NCBI GenBank assembly: GCA_026710905.1
Contig: JAPOQD010000125.1
Location: 1-64,000, forward strand
Source: Halieaceae bacterium
Lineage (GTDB): Bacteria; Pseudomonadota; Gammaproteobacteria; Pseudomonadales; Halieaceae
Length of the DNA stretch: 64,000 nt
Direction of reading: 5' to 3'
Under the pieces are notes generated by a model that saw nothing but the letters and a program-made list of their open reading frames with translations, was not told the DNA's origin and ran no database searches. Shown here in pieces: positions 46,744 through 55,718 of the stretch (its first letter is position 1; each line of letters starts with the position of its first letter). The translations under genes were made by a program, and so were the position numbers.

Positions 46744-49700
46744 TCAGAACTTGGCGCGAACGCTGGCAAACAGGCGCGGACCATAGCTGTTGAGTTCGGC
46801 GAAGTTCTGGGGCGTGGGGTTGTATTGGCTACGCGGTTCGTCAAACAGATTAATACCTTCGATTTTAATCGAAATCCAATCATTCAACTGATACGTAACC
46901 CTGGCTTCAAACACCTCGGTATCACCGATATAGCGGAGATTTCCAGGCGTACTGATGAATTGCTGGAAGTACTCACTGCGATATTTGTAGATGACCTGAA
47001 AATCCAAACTGGCGATTTGATAGTAGAGCTGAGCCGAAGCTACGGTATCGGAAAAACCGAATATATCCGCCGGCGGCACGATACCAACGCGCTCGGTAAC
47101 GACATTGCCGGAATCATCCTCTACTTGCGCCGAGCCAAAGTTGCCATCTTCAAACTCGAAATCCGACTCCGCCAGATTGAGGCTCAGCTTGGCGCCCAGA
47201 CCGCTCCATGCACCAGGCAACCAGCTAAAGGAGTGTGCGGCCGTGAGCTCAAAGCCATACAGGGTGCTCTCCCCGGAATCGGTTTGCGACGTGGTCACAT
47301 TCGCCGTAAAAGGCTGGCCGTTGATGGTAAAGGTTTCCACGCGCTGAACGTTCTCGAACCCTCCGAGGAATTCCTTGTAGTAGGCTCCAAGGGCAAGAAT
47401 CGTGTCATCGTTTGGATACCACTCGAGGGCGACATCGAAGTTCCAGGAGGTAAGCGGCTCCAGGCTCGGCTCTCCATAGGCCGTAGCGCTTCCTACCAGT
47501 TCGGCAATGGACGTGGGCTCGCCTGAGTCATCGACACTCAAGGCGCGGCCAAAACCCAGGTCTGCGGGGTCCGGACGAGACAACCCGCGAAAAATGCCAC
47601 CACGTAGCAGAAGGTCCTCTCTGAGGTCCATCACCAGGCTGAAACTGGGCAGAAGTTCGGTATAGCTGCCGCCGTCGCTCACCGAGAAGAAATTCTCGTT
47701 TTCCTCATTCACACTGATAACGCCATCCGCGTCGGTTTCCGTGGTAAAGGTTGTGCGTAGACCGGTGGAGTTGGTCTCGGTATTGACCACTCGCAAGCCG
47801 AAGTTGCCACGAACCGGCTTGCCCGCCAACTCACCCCTGTAATTGGCCTGAATATAGGCTGCCAGGGTTTCCTCTTCGACATCAATGTTGCGGACGTCGA
47901 GTTCAGGCTCGGGAATTGGGGGAACTTCGCCACCAACGAATTCCCGCACCAGGCAGAGTGGATCAAAGGATGCGTAACCGCTCCCCGTTCCCTGTGAAAT
48001 CACATTGCCATTCTCGTCCACGTTGGTGATAAGAGGGTTACCGTTGCGCGCCTCTGAAAGAAAACCACTTTCGGGAAACTCTGAGTTTCTGCAGGCCAGG
48101 CTCGCCCCAGCAATTGCATCATCAGAAAAGGTTCTCTGGTCCCTGACCCTGGGCCAGCTCTCGTATTCCAGCTTGGAATAACGTACACCGCCCTCGATGC
48201 TGGTGATTGCATTCCAATCCAGATCCCATTCAACGTCGCCTCGGACCGCCTCAATGGTGTTATCGCGGGCCTGGTTGAGATCAATCCTGCTGCGAGCGGA
48301 ATCGGCAAACAGATCTGCATTGGTAACATCGAAGTTTTCCACGGTAGCCAGGAAAACATCAGCACCAGAACCTGGCATCCTGAATGAGGTGAAGACGCGG
48401 TCCGAGCCGGCCGGGGTGGTATTGCCATGGATGTCTCTCGGTTCCGACTGCAAGCGCGTCTGAATAATGTTCTCGCGGCGCATGGTATCCGAATACGAGG
48501 CATCCAATGATACGGACAGGGTGTCGTTTACCTGGAAGCGGAGGTTCAGGCCGCCCCCCCGATACTCCTCAATGCGCTCCATCCAGGTGCTGTTTGTCTC
48601 GATACGTCCAATAGTCTCGAACAGCGAAACTGCGCCACTGCTGTCAGCAATCAGGCTTACATCGGTCAGGCCGGGAATAATGCGCCGTTGCTCCGCAAAT
48701 ACCAGATCATTGCGGGTTTCGGTGAAAGTACGGTCTGAGACCTGCATGTCGAAATTAATATCGACCCTTTGGTTGGGCCGCCATTGCAGTGCCGCAAAAA
48801 ACGACTCACGCTCATCATCGGTAATGTTCTGCCTATAGGAGCGGGAACTCGGGACAAATATGAAGGGGGCGCTCGCGTCCGCGGAGACTCCGGTGGCGGG
48901 GTCGACATTCAAATTCAGGTTTCCCGAGCCGCTGTCACAATTTCCACTGGAGGTTCGGTAAACGCCACCCGCAACGGATGGGTCCGCACGGCAGTCGCGC
49001 CAGCCACTGGTGGTGCGAGCTTCCTGCTCGGGATTGGTGGCGAGATTCTTTTGAATACCAAGGGAGACGCCAATGTCACCTAGCCCGTCGGTCTCGAACT
49101 GATCTATGTAACTCAGTGTCGGCCTGGCGCCCCAATCTCTTTCGTTATCGTTAATATCGGAATTGTCCGGGTTGTAATTGCCCTTGACTTCCACCTGAAT
49201 TCGCCGTTTGCCGTAATCCAGCGGATTGATGGTATCCAGTGCTATCTGGCCGGAAACTCCGCCCTCGATCAGGCTGGCTTCCTGGGTCTTGTAAATCATG
49301 ATCTTGTTGAACAATTCAGAGGGGAACTGGCTGAAGTTCACCGAACGGTCGCCACTGCCGTTGGTCGCCTCACGGCCGTTGACAGTGGTTGAGCCGAGAT
49401 AGGGGCCCATTCCACGAATCGAAATTTCCGTCGCCCCGCCCTGCTCGCGGTGTGATGCCGCGCTGGTCAGCGTTTCCAGCGCCTCACCGATGGAAAGAGC
49501 GGGAATATCGCCAATATCATCAACTGACAGGGCTTCGACCACTGTGTCCGAGGCCCGCTTTTCTTCAATGGAACTTCTTATGGTGCTGCGAGTACCGGTG
49601 ACGATTACCTCCTCAATGAACCCGGCATCCGCCTCCTGGGTGGATGCAATCGACGGCCAGGCCATCAGCCCGGCGCAGCAAACCGCCAGTGACAGGTATT

Positions 49701-49758
49701 TGACCAGCCAACTTTGCATGAAAGTAACTGGTTTCTTATCCGAATTATTCAAGCACAT
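46744..49758 (-). CDS. TonB-dependent receptor of the alginate locus
   Basis: The 1004-residue outer-membrane receptor has a signal region, a TonB box (EEVIVTGTR near 49-57), a plug domain (about 65-190, with SIRGMGPYLGSTTVNGRE) and a long beta-barrel ending in SYGPRLFASVRAKF with terminal Phe. It resembles the Xanthomonas/Caulobacter carbohydrate receptor group. As first gene of the operon with gntR, PL6, PL17, MFS and SDR, it probably takes up alginate oligomers with TonB energy. The ATG at 49758 has TAAGGTG five bases upstream; a second ATG at 49719 gives a more usual signal peptide. Confidence 0.93.
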   Translation of the reverse strand: MCLNNSDKKPVTFMQSWLVKYLSLAVCCAGLMAWPSIASTQEADAGFIEEVIVTGTRSTIRSSIEEKRASDTVVEALSVDDIGDIPALSIGEALETLTSAASHREQGGATEISIRGMGPYLGSTTVNGREATNGSGDRSVNFSQFPSELFNKIMIYKTQEASLIEGGVSGQIALDTINPLDYGKRRIQVEVKGNYNPDNSDINDNERDWGARPTLSYIDQFETDGLGDIGVSLGIQKNLATNPEQEARTTSGWRDCRADPSVAGGVYRTSSGNCDSGSGNLNLNVDPATGVSADASAPFIFVPSSRSYRQNITDDERESFFAALQWRPNQRVDINFDMQVSDRTFTETRNDLVFAEQRRIIPGLTDVSLIADSSGAVSLFETIGRIETNSTWMERIEEYRGGGLNLRFQVNDTLSVSLDASYSDTMRRENIIQTRLQSEPRDIHGNTTPAGSDRVFTSFRMPGSGADVFLATVENFDVTNADLFADSARSRIDLNQARDNTIEAVRGDVEWDLDWNAITSIEGGVRYSKLEYESWPRVRDQRTFSDDAIAGASLACRNSEFPESGFLSEARNGNPLITNVDENGNVISQGTGSGYASFDPLCLVREFVGGEVPPIPEPELDVRNIDVEEETLAAYIQANYRGELAGKPVRGNFGLRVVNTETNSTGLRTTFTTETDADGVISVNEENENFFSVSDGGSYTELLPSFSLVMDLREDLLLRGGIFRGLSRPDPADLGFGRALSVDDSGEPTSIAELVGSATAYGEPSLEPLTSWNFDVALEWYPNDDTILALGAYYKEFLGGFENVQRVETFTINGQPFTANVTTSQTDSGESTLYGFELTAAHSFSWLPGAWSGLGAKLSLNLAESDFEFEDGNFGSAQVEDDSGNVVTERVGIVPPADIFGFSDTVASAQLYYQIASLDFQVIYKYRSEYFQQFISTPGNLRYIGDTEVFEARVTYQLNDWISIKIEGINLFDEPRSQYNPTPQNFAELNSYGPRLFASVRAKF

Positions 49759-49796
49759 CTGAGCACCTTATTGCTTAGCGCTTCTGCAGACCTCAA

Positions 49797-49824
49797 TGTA
49801 TACCAATTTTTCATAGATTTGCAA
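49797..49824 (-). promoter_or_regulatory. Promoter of the alginate TonB receptor
   Basis: On the minus strand TTGCAA (49824-49819) and TATACA (49802-49797) are 16 bases apart. The sequence around the -10 box reads AAATTGGTATACATT, similar to the TTGGTATACCAA type of operator bound by some GntR/FCD regulators, so repression at the promoter is plausible. The same elements recur upstream of the second TonB receptor. Confidence 0.65.
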
Positions 49825-49859
49825 GAAATTATTTGAAAATTGTCTTGTAAAACCGATCA

Positions 49860-49871
49860 TACCAATTGGTA
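49860..49871. promoter_or_regulatory. Perfect palindrome upstream of the TonB receptor promoter
   Basis: TACCAATTGGTA is a perfect 12-base palindrome about 36 bases upstream of the -35 box. The other copy of the block has TATCAATTGGTA at 58859-58870. Its position and conservation suggest a regulator site; the local GntR protein is a candidate. Confidence 0.5.
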
Positions 49872-49904
49872 AATAAGGCGCTGACAGGGTAACCCGCTAT
49901 CGGG

Positions 49905-50190
49905 TCTCCTGGCCGTCATCAACCTTGGTCACACTTCCAGTGACGTATTCGGATGCCGGGGAGCATAACTACAAAAGCTACTGTCCAGTTGAGCGGCATG
50001 ACCGTTTCTCTCGGGTGGGAAAGCTCCATAGACATCTCCTATCCGGGCCAGCGTGCCGTCGGTCATTTCCGAGTGAAACAAACCAGGCGCAATCGCATCA
50101 ACGTTACTATTGAACTTTGACCACTCCACCGCCAGGGTCTCGGGCATTCTTGAAAACGCGGCCTTTGTCGTGGAATACAGTGCAATTTAA
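49905..50190 (-). pseudogene. Truncated, frameshifted SDR gene
   Basis: This is the 3' third of an SDR gene equivalent to the intact one at 58902-59678. It reads LYSTTKAAFSRMPETLAVEW, then KFNSNVDAIAPGLFHSEMTD and LARIGD, keeping the active-site YSTTK, up to about 49990. There a single-base loss (AGTAGCTTTT against AGTACGCTTTT) shifts the frame, and VTKVDDGQ follows in another frame. Upstream, similarity stops at the Tyr of the active site and an in-frame TAA follows. Some 95 further bases to the lacI end (50191-50286) match nothing I recognize. Confidence 0.85.
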
Positions 50191-50286
50191 CTTCAGTTCC
50201 GGAAAAGAGTGTAGCCGACCTGTCAATTTACTTCGCCACCAGGGAATTGAGTGTTCTCATCAAAGCCAAGGCGGCGGCTGCGAAGC

Positions 50287-51294
50287 CTATATTTTCCTAC
50301 AGGATTCTCTTATAACCAGTGAGCAGGGAATCATTATCCGTTGAAAAGGAGGCGCCTTGCCGTCAATAATTTCGAGCAAAAGTTTTGCGGCCTGCATTCC
50401 AATTCTGTGTGGATCTTGTTTTACAACCGTTATAGGCGCCTTAAAAAATTCGGCCATGGGGACCTCATCAAACCCAAGAACGGAAACATCTTCAGGAACT
50501 GAGACATGCGCCTGGTTTAGCTGCTTTAGTAGCTCGATTGTAATGGCTAAATGTTGTGCAAAAAATACAGTCGGAGCATTGTCCAGTTCGAGGATGCTCT
50601 GGGGCAATTGTTGGAAACCGGTTTCACGGTGCCAAAATAGAATTAATTGCTCATGCACCGAAATACCATTCATGGTCAATGCTTCCACAAAGCCCTGGTA
50701 CCGTTCATTTCTTGATTTCACATCCTGATAAACTTGCGTCGCGAAACAAATTCGTTTGTGCCCGAGCTGAATTAAATATTCGGTTGCGTCGAACGCAGCT
50801 TGTCTATAGTCAGACAAAATAATATTTTTTTTGGCGTCATCGTGCTCGAGCTGAAATTCTACAACGGGTAAGCCCCGTTTTACCTGTTCTGAAATGAGAT
50901 CAGTATTCTGTCCCGTTGAAGCGACAATAAGGCCATCGATGCGAAGCTGGCTTAGCGCTTCTATCGAACGGGCTTCGACATTGGCATCGAAGTCGGTGTT
51001 ATAGATCAGGACGTTGTATTCGCTGATTTTACAGAAATCATCTATGCCCCTGATCGCACGGCTGGAATAAAAACCTGTTATGTCTCTTACGATGACGCCG
51101 ATAGTTTTGGTTTTGTTGGTTTTGAGACTGCGTGCGATAGGGTTTGGAGCGTAATTCAGTTCTATAACGGCGGCATTGATACGCTCCCTCGTCGCCTTCG
51201 ACATATAGCCGAATCTTCCGTTCAAATACTGAGAGACGGTGCTCTTTGACACGCCCGCGTGTTCGGCTACATTAATTAACTTTATCTTTTGCAT
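50287..51294 (-). CDS. LacI family transcriptional regulator
   Basis: The protein of 335 residues has the LacI helix-turn-helix at the N-terminus (LINVAEHAGVSKSTVSQYLNG), the hinge helix (PNPIARSLKTNKTKTIGVIV), and a periplasmic-binding-protein-like sensor domain (about 62-330). The start is the ATG at 51294 (MQKIKLINVA); the open frame upstream runs through the promoter. It is divergent from manD, and a palindrome of the LacI type lies between them, so it most likely represses the manD operon until a sugar acid binds. Confidence 0.93.
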   Translation of the reverse strand: MQKIKLINVAEHAGVSKSTVSQYLNGRFGYMSKATRERINAAVIELNYAPNPIARSLKTNKTKTIGVIVRDITGFYSSRAIRGIDDFCKISEYNVLIYNTDFDANVEARSIEALSQLRIDGLIVASTGQNTDLISEQVKRGLPVVEFQLEHDDAKKNIILSDYRQAAFDATEYLIQLGHKRICFATQVYQDVKSRNERYQGFVEALTMNGISVHEQLILFWHRETGFQQLPQSILELDNAPTVFFAQHLAITIELLKQLNQAHVSVPEDVSVLGFDEVPMAEFFKAPITVVKQDPHRIGMQAAKLLLEIIDGKAPPFQRIMIPCSLVIRESCRKI

Positions 51295-51338
51295 GGAAGG
51301 CCATGGATTTTGCGTCTTACCGCCAATAGGGTAATGTG

Positions 51339-51366
51339 TTGACATATTGAAACACTGTGATATTCT
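51339..51366 (+). promoter_or_regulatory. Promoter of the manD operon
   Basis: A perfect TTGACA (51339-51344) is followed after 16 bases by TATTCT (51361-51366). The expected start of transcription falls at the edge of the LacI-type operator just downstream. Confidence 0.8.
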
Positions 51367-51371
51367 AACCA

Positions 51372-51387
51372 ACTAAAACGGTTTAGT
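51372..51387. promoter_or_regulatory. LacI-type operator
   Basis: ACTAAAACGGTTTAGT has ACTAAA/TTTAGT arms around a central CG, the pattern bound by LacI-family proteins. It begins five bases after the -10 box, so a bound repressor would cover the transcript start of manD. Confidence 0.75.
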
Positions 51388-51425
51388 AAATCAATTTATT
51401 TTTGGTCTAAAGTAGAAGCAATACG

Positions 51426-52643
51426 TTGAAAATTAAGGAGATCAGGGTCTTTATCTGTAATCCGGGCAGAAACTTCATTACGGTCAAGGTGATTTTAGAC
51501 TCTGGTATATACGGTCTGGGGGATGCGACAGTGAACGGCCGTGAAATGGCTGTTGTCACTTACCTCGAAGAACATGTCGTCCCCTGCCTTATCGGCAGGA
51601 ACGCTCATGACATAGAAGATATCTGGCAGTATTTGTATAAAGGTGTCTACTGGCGTAAAGGCCCAATTAATATGGCGGCCATTTCCGCTATTGATATGGC
51701 TCTTTGGGATATCAAGGGGAAAGTTGCCGGTTTGCCGGTTTATCAATTGTTGGGAGGGCAAAGCCGAAGTGGCGTAAGTCTATACGCACACGCCCATGGT
51801 GAGAATATCGGCGATACGCTCGATATGGCCGACAAACATATCAGGCAGGGGTTTAAAGCGATTCGATTACAATCCGCTGTTCCAGGTTTAAAAGTTACCT
51901 ACGGAGTGCTCGGTGACAGAAAGGACTACTACAAGCTGCAAGGAAATAGGCCACTACCGCCGGAAGATGACTGGTCAACACAAAAGTACTTCAATATGAT
52001 TGAGGAACTTTTTTTTCAGGCCCGTGAGCGTTTCGGAAACGACGTTCATTTAATGCATGACGTGCATAGCCGGTTAACTCCGATCGAATCAGCGCGGCTT
52101 GGTCAGCTTCTGGAGAAATACAACCTGTTTTTCTTGGAAGACGCTTCGATTGCGGAGAACCAGGACAGCTATAAGGTAATTCGGCAACACACTACGATCC
52201 CACTCGCTATTGGCGAAACCTACAACACAATTTGGGATTGCAAGGACCTTATTCAAAATCAGCTAATTGATTATATACGAGTAGCAGCCTCTCACGCCGG
52301 GGGTATCACCGCATTCCGACGAATTGCGGACTTCGCTGATGTCTATAACGTTAAAACAGCGCCTCACGGAGCACCTGATCTTTCCCCTATCTGTTTTGCA
52401 GCGCATATTCACCTAGACACCTGGACACCGAATTTTGGAATTCAGGAATTTGTAGGTTTAGGTAACAAACAGAGCAAGGAAATATTTCAACACGACATCC
52501 AGGTTAAGGATGGCATAGCGCATGTGAGCGACGCTCCTGGGCTTGGAGTCGAATTTGATGAGTCCGCTGCCAGGGAATACCCCTACAAGCGTTCCTATCT
52601 TCCAGTTTGTCGTCTTGAAGATGGAACGTTGTGGAACTGGTAA
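51426..52643 (+). CDS. manD: D-mannonate dehydratase family enzyme (ManD/RspA)
   Basis: ManD turns D-mannonate into 2-keto-3-deoxygluconate. The 405-residue enolase-superfamily protein closely follows the ManD pattern: CPGRNF-like start (ICNPGRNFITVK), IEDIWQYLYKGVYWRKGP, metal ligands in HDVHSRLTP, FLEDAS and AIGETYNTIWD, a His in TAPHGAPDLSP, and the ending YLPVCRLEDGTLWNW. The start is TTG at 51426. The family also has members with low activity and D-gluconate specificity, so the substrate is a family-level inference. It is first in an operon with a Gfo/Idh/MocA protein and an SSS symporter. Confidence 0.88.
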   Translation: MKIKEIRVFICNPGRNFITVKVILDSGIYGLGDATVNGREMAVVTYLEEHVVPCLIGRNAHDIEDIWQYLYKGVYWRKGPINMAAISAIDMALWDIKGKVAGLPVYQLLGGQSRSGVSLYAHAHGENIGDTLDMADKHIRQGFKAIRLQSAVPGLKVTYGVLGDRKDYYKLQGNRPLPPEDDWSTQKYFNMIEELFFQARERFGNDVHLMHDVHSRLTPIESARLGQLLEKYNLFFLEDASIAENQDSYKVIRQHTTIPLAIGETYNTIWDCKDLIQNQLIDYIRVAASHAGGITAFRRIADFADVYNVKTAPHGAPDLSPICFAAHIHLDTWTPNFGIQEFVGLGNKQSKEIFQHDIQVKDGIAHVSDAPGLGVEFDESAAREYPYKRSYLPVCRLEDGTLWNW

Positions 52644-52685
52644 GTCCAGCAAGTTCAATTGAATTTATTACGTCAGAACATCAAC

Positions 52686-53825
52686 ATGAGTAAACAAATT
52701 AAAGTACTAATTTGCGGAACCGGTTTTGCTGGCCAGGGGCATGCAGAAGCTTTTAGATATGCTTCTGCCGAAGTTGTTGGCATTGTCGGTAGAACAGAAA
52801 GTGTCGTACAGAAAGTAGCTGAAGACCTGGCCATTCCTTACGCCAGCACTGACTGGAAACAGGCGCTTATAGATTGCCAACCCGATGTGGTATCAATCGC
52901 TACGCCAGGGGGCTCCCATTTAGCGCCCATCAAACAGGCTATTGAATTCGGCTGCCACGTATTTTGCGATAAGCCCTTGGCGGAATCGGGTGAAACAGCA
53001 AAAGAGCTCTACCAGCTGTCGATCAGCAAAGATTTGAAAACAGCTTTTGCTGCAAGTTTTAGATACATGCCAGAAGTGATGCATGCAAAGAGACTGGTCG
53101 CAGAAGGAGCGATTGGCGAACCTTTGGAAGTTGAATGTATTTCGCACTTTAATCTAGAGCGGGGAATACCATTTGGCTGGTCCCATAGAAAGGAAGACGG
53201 TGGTGGCCGGCTAAACAACAACTTCACCCACAAGCTATCAATTGTGACCTCCGTACTTGGTGAAAGGATTCTCTCCATTATGGGTGAGGTGCGGGATGAT
53301 CTGGGCAAAGCGCCAATAGTAGAGGGTGTGCATAACTTTAAGACGAGACGGGAATTGATTCCTGAAGACCTCACAGACCTGTCTCTAAAGTGGGGAGAAT
53401 CCAATGTTGAATGGACATACACAGTATTGGCAAAGATAGAAAGTGAATTTGCCAAAAAACCCGTGTCGGTGATGTTCAAGCACGGCGGGCTGAACCCTCG
53501 ATTCAACGAAGACCATATTGTGTTTTATGGCAGCAAAGGTGCGATATATATTAAAGGACACTATGGTTCTGGCCCTCTGTATTTATATGGAGGAGACAAT
53601 GAGTGGCAAGAAATTCCTCTACCCGAGGAAATTGCCGCAGACGTACCAGATATTGAAGGCGACACCGAGCGAAACTGGACATATCTTATCCGCGAGCTGG
53701 TAAGGGATATTCAAGGAGTGCCGGTTGCTCCCTATCAAACTTTCAAAGAAGGCAGTCAGTATCAGCAGCTTATTGACCTGATTCGCAAAAACGAGAATTG
53801 GATGGACGTCAGTCATCTGCGATAA
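52686..53825 (+). CDS. Gfo/Idh/MocA family oxidoreductase
   Basis: The 379-residue protein has an N-terminal Rossmann fold (VLICGTGFAGQGHAEAF, VSIATPGGSHLAPIKQAIEFG, and the catalytic-type CDKPLAES) and the C-terminal GFO_IDH_MocA domain from about residue 130. Members oxidize or reduce sugars and sugar acids with NAD(P). The ATG at 52686 is taken as start. Position after manD suggests that it makes or interconverts a sugar acid feeding ManD, for example at C2 or C3 of a uronate or aldonate; the exact substrate is not known. Confidence 0.88.
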   Translation: MSKQIKVLICGTGFAGQGHAEAFRYASAEVVGIVGRTESVVQKVAEDLAIPYASTDWKQALIDCQPDVVSIATPGGSHLAPIKQAIEFGCHVFCDKPLAESGETAKELYQLSISKDLKTAFAASFRYMPEVMHAKRLVAEGAIGEPLEVECISHFNLERGIPFGWSHRKEDGGGRLNNNFTHKLSIVTSVLGERILSIMGEVRDDLGKAPIVEGVHNFKTRRELIPEDLTDLSLKWGESNVEWTYTVLAKIESEFAKKPVSVMFKHGGLNPRFNEDHIVFYGSKGAIYIKGHYGSGPLYLYGGDNEWQEIPLPEEIAADVPDIEGDTERNWTYLIRELVRDIQGVPVAPYQTFKEGSQYQQLIDLIRKNENWMDVSHLR

Positions 53826-53837
53826 AGGGGAGATCCC

Positions 53838-55586
53838 TTGCTCTATGAGTACTTGGTGATTTCTGGCTATTTTTTCTTAATAGTCGGCATCGGTTTTGCA
53901 TTTAAAAAAATGGCAAAAAATTCAACCAGCGACTACTTTCGTGGTGGTGGTAGAATGCTCTGGTGGATGGTCGGTTCAACGGCCTTCATGGCCCAGTTTT
54001 CAGCTTGGACATTCACAGGTGCTGCTGGCAAGGCCTTTACAGATGGTTTTTCGGTCAGCCTTGTGTTTTTTGCGAATACCTTTTCCTACTTTTGTGGGTG
54101 GGCGTATTTTTCTCATCGCTTTCGTCAAATGCGAGTGGATACGCCCACTGAAGCAATCAAGAGGCGATTTGGTCATCAGAATGAGCTGTTCTTTTCATGG
54201 GCCTTGATCATATTCAGTTTGATTAATGCAGGTGTATGGTTAAACGCATTAGGTGTGTTTGCCAGCGCGTTTTACAATGCGGATATCAGTCTCACAATCA
54301 TCGCTACAGGCTTGGCTGTGATATTTGTTTCAGTCCTGTCGGGCGCCTGGGGGGTAGTGGCATCAGATTTTGTACAGACCTTGGTTGTTGCCGTGGTTTC
54401 CGTAGCCTGCGCCATTGTGGCACTTGTCAAAGTTGGCGGCCCGGTCGAACTGTTCACTAACTTTCCCTCCGGTTTTCTAATAGGACCAGATTTGAATTAC
54501 GGGCTAATACTGTTTGGTTCCTTTGTATTCTTTTTGGTGAAACAGCTAATCACCATTATGAATCTCAACGACTCCTTTCGATTTTTGAACGCAAAGGATT
54601 CGGAAAGCGCCAGAAAAGCAGCCTTACTTGCGATGGTGCTGATGGGAGTGGGTAGTATCGTCTGGTTTATTCCACCATGGGCTTCGGCCATTTTGTATCC
54701 TGATGCCGCCATGGCCTACTCCGGTCTCGGAAATAAAGCGTCCGATGCAGTGTATTTGGTTTTCACGAAAAATGCGATGCCTGTGGGTACAATCGGACTG
54801 CTAATGGCGGGGCTATTTGCTGCATCCATGTCATCAATGGACTCCGCCCTAAATAAAAATGCCGGGATTTTTATAAGAAGTATTTATCAACCTCTAATAG
54901 CCAAATACGGGAAGGAGGTGAATGATAAACGGCTGCTTAAACTAAGCAGATTGGTGAGCTTTATCAGTGGTTTACTTGTTATCTTGGTCGCTTTATTCTT
55001 TAGGTCTCTACAGGAGCTGAGTTTATTTGAGCTCATGATGAGGGTTTCAACCATGATTCAGGTGCCGCTTCTTGTTCCACTGATCTTTGGCCTGTTTATA
55101 AAAAAGACTCCTCAGTGGGCTCCATGGGCGACTGTTGCTCTTGGGCTGTTCATTTCCTGGTTTATTGCGAATATATTTACCCCGGAGGTATTTGCCGGTT
55201 TGGTGGGCATTGAAGAGCTAACTCGCCGAGAGACAGTGGATATTGGCCTGATATTGACCATTGCAGCACACCTGTTTATCACTGCCGCTTTCTTCTGTAT
55301 GACAGCTCTTTTCTACAAAGAAGAGTGCGATGCGCATCGGTTTGAAACAGAGCGATTCTTTGCTGATATCGAGACCCCGGTCATCGCTGACTCTGAGCAG
55401 GACGAATATGACCGGCAGCAACGATATAAATTGGGGTCAATGGTGGTTTTCATGGGAATAGGTGTGATATTTATGGCGCTGATTCCGAATCCTCTGTGGG
55501 GGAGGTTTATGTTTATAATGTGCTCATTAGTGATATTAGCATTAGGGATGTTACTGAAAAATAGTGCTACTAAAAAGCTGGCGTAA
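53838..55586 (+). CDS. Sodium:solute symporter (SSS family)
   Basis: The 582-residue protein has about 13-14 hydrophobic segments and SSS features: SDYFRGGGRMLWWMVGSTAFMAQFSAWTF-type TM1-2 region, and AGLFAASMSSMDSALNKNAGIF in TM8 with the Ser residues of the Na2 site. A soluble stretch (about 495-525) lies before the last helices. The start is TTG at 53838 with GGGGAG upstream, 12 bases after the Gfo/Idh gene. It probably brings in the sugar acid handled by the two enzymes before it. Confidence 0.9.
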   Translation: MLYEYLVISGYFFLIVGIGFAFKKMAKNSTSDYFRGGGRMLWWMVGSTAFMAQFSAWTFTGAAGKAFTDGFSVSLVFFANTFSYFCGWAYFSHRFRQMRVDTPTEAIKRRFGHQNELFFSWALIIFSLINAGVWLNALGVFASAFYNADISLTIIATGLAVIFVSVLSGAWGVVASDFVQTLVVAVVSVACAIVALVKVGGPVELFTNFPSGFLIGPDLNYGLILFGSFVFFLVKQLITIMNLNDSFRFLNAKDSESARKAALLAMVLMGVGSIVWFIPPWASAILYPDAAMAYSGLGNKASDAVYLVFTKNAMPVGTIGLLMAGLFAASMSSMDSALNKNAGIFIRSIYQPLIAKYGKEVNDKRLLKLSRLVSFISGLLVILVALFFRSLQELSLFELMMRVSTMIQVPLLVPLIFGLFIKKTPQWAPWATVALGLFISWFIANIFTPEVFAGLVGIEELTRRETVDIGLILTIAAHLFITAAFFCMTALFYKEECDAHRFETERFFADIETPVIADSEQDEYDRQQRYKLGSMVVFMGIGVIFMALIPNPLWGRFMFIMCSLVILALGMLLKNSATKKLA

Positions 55587-55650
55587 ACCGCCTTCTAAAC
55601 ACCGGCCTTATTTATTATTTATGAAAAGGGAGAAAACCAGATTCTCTTAA

Positions 55651-55678
55651 AAAACCGCTCAGTTCCCCAAGCGGTTTT
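55651..55678. terminator. Bidirectional terminator between SSS symporter and TonB receptor
   Basis: AAAACCGCT (55651-55659) pairs perfectly with AGCGGTTTT (55670-55678) across a 10-base loop. Runs of A before and T after make it usable from both sides, as expected between the convergent symporter and receptor genes. Confidence 0.85.
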
Positions 55679-55718
55679 GAATGAATCCAAAGCGTCTACA
55701 GTAATAAACAATGCGCAA

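Larger units (their letters stand above)
49761..50184 (-). repeat. Direct repeat copy A: TonB receptor promoter plus SDR 3' end
   Basis: About 424 bases correspond, with scattered differences, to 58760-59190 in the same orientation. Shared landmarks, in order, are GAGCACC, the promoter with the TACCAATT motif, CTTGTAAAA, the CAATTGGTA palindrome, CGTCATCAACCTTG, and then SDR coding sequence up to TGGAATACAG. Beyond these limits the two copies diverge at once. Confidence 0.85.

Noticed and set aside
49860-49871. TACCAATTGGTA repeats considered as CRISPR-like or mobile-element repeats
   Set aside because: There are only two locations, each upstream of a TonB receptor, with no spacer pattern; a regulator site fits better.
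50191-50286. Possible insertion-sequence end between the SDR pseudogene and lacI
   Set aside because: I found no inverted repeats, target duplication or transposase fragment in these bases.
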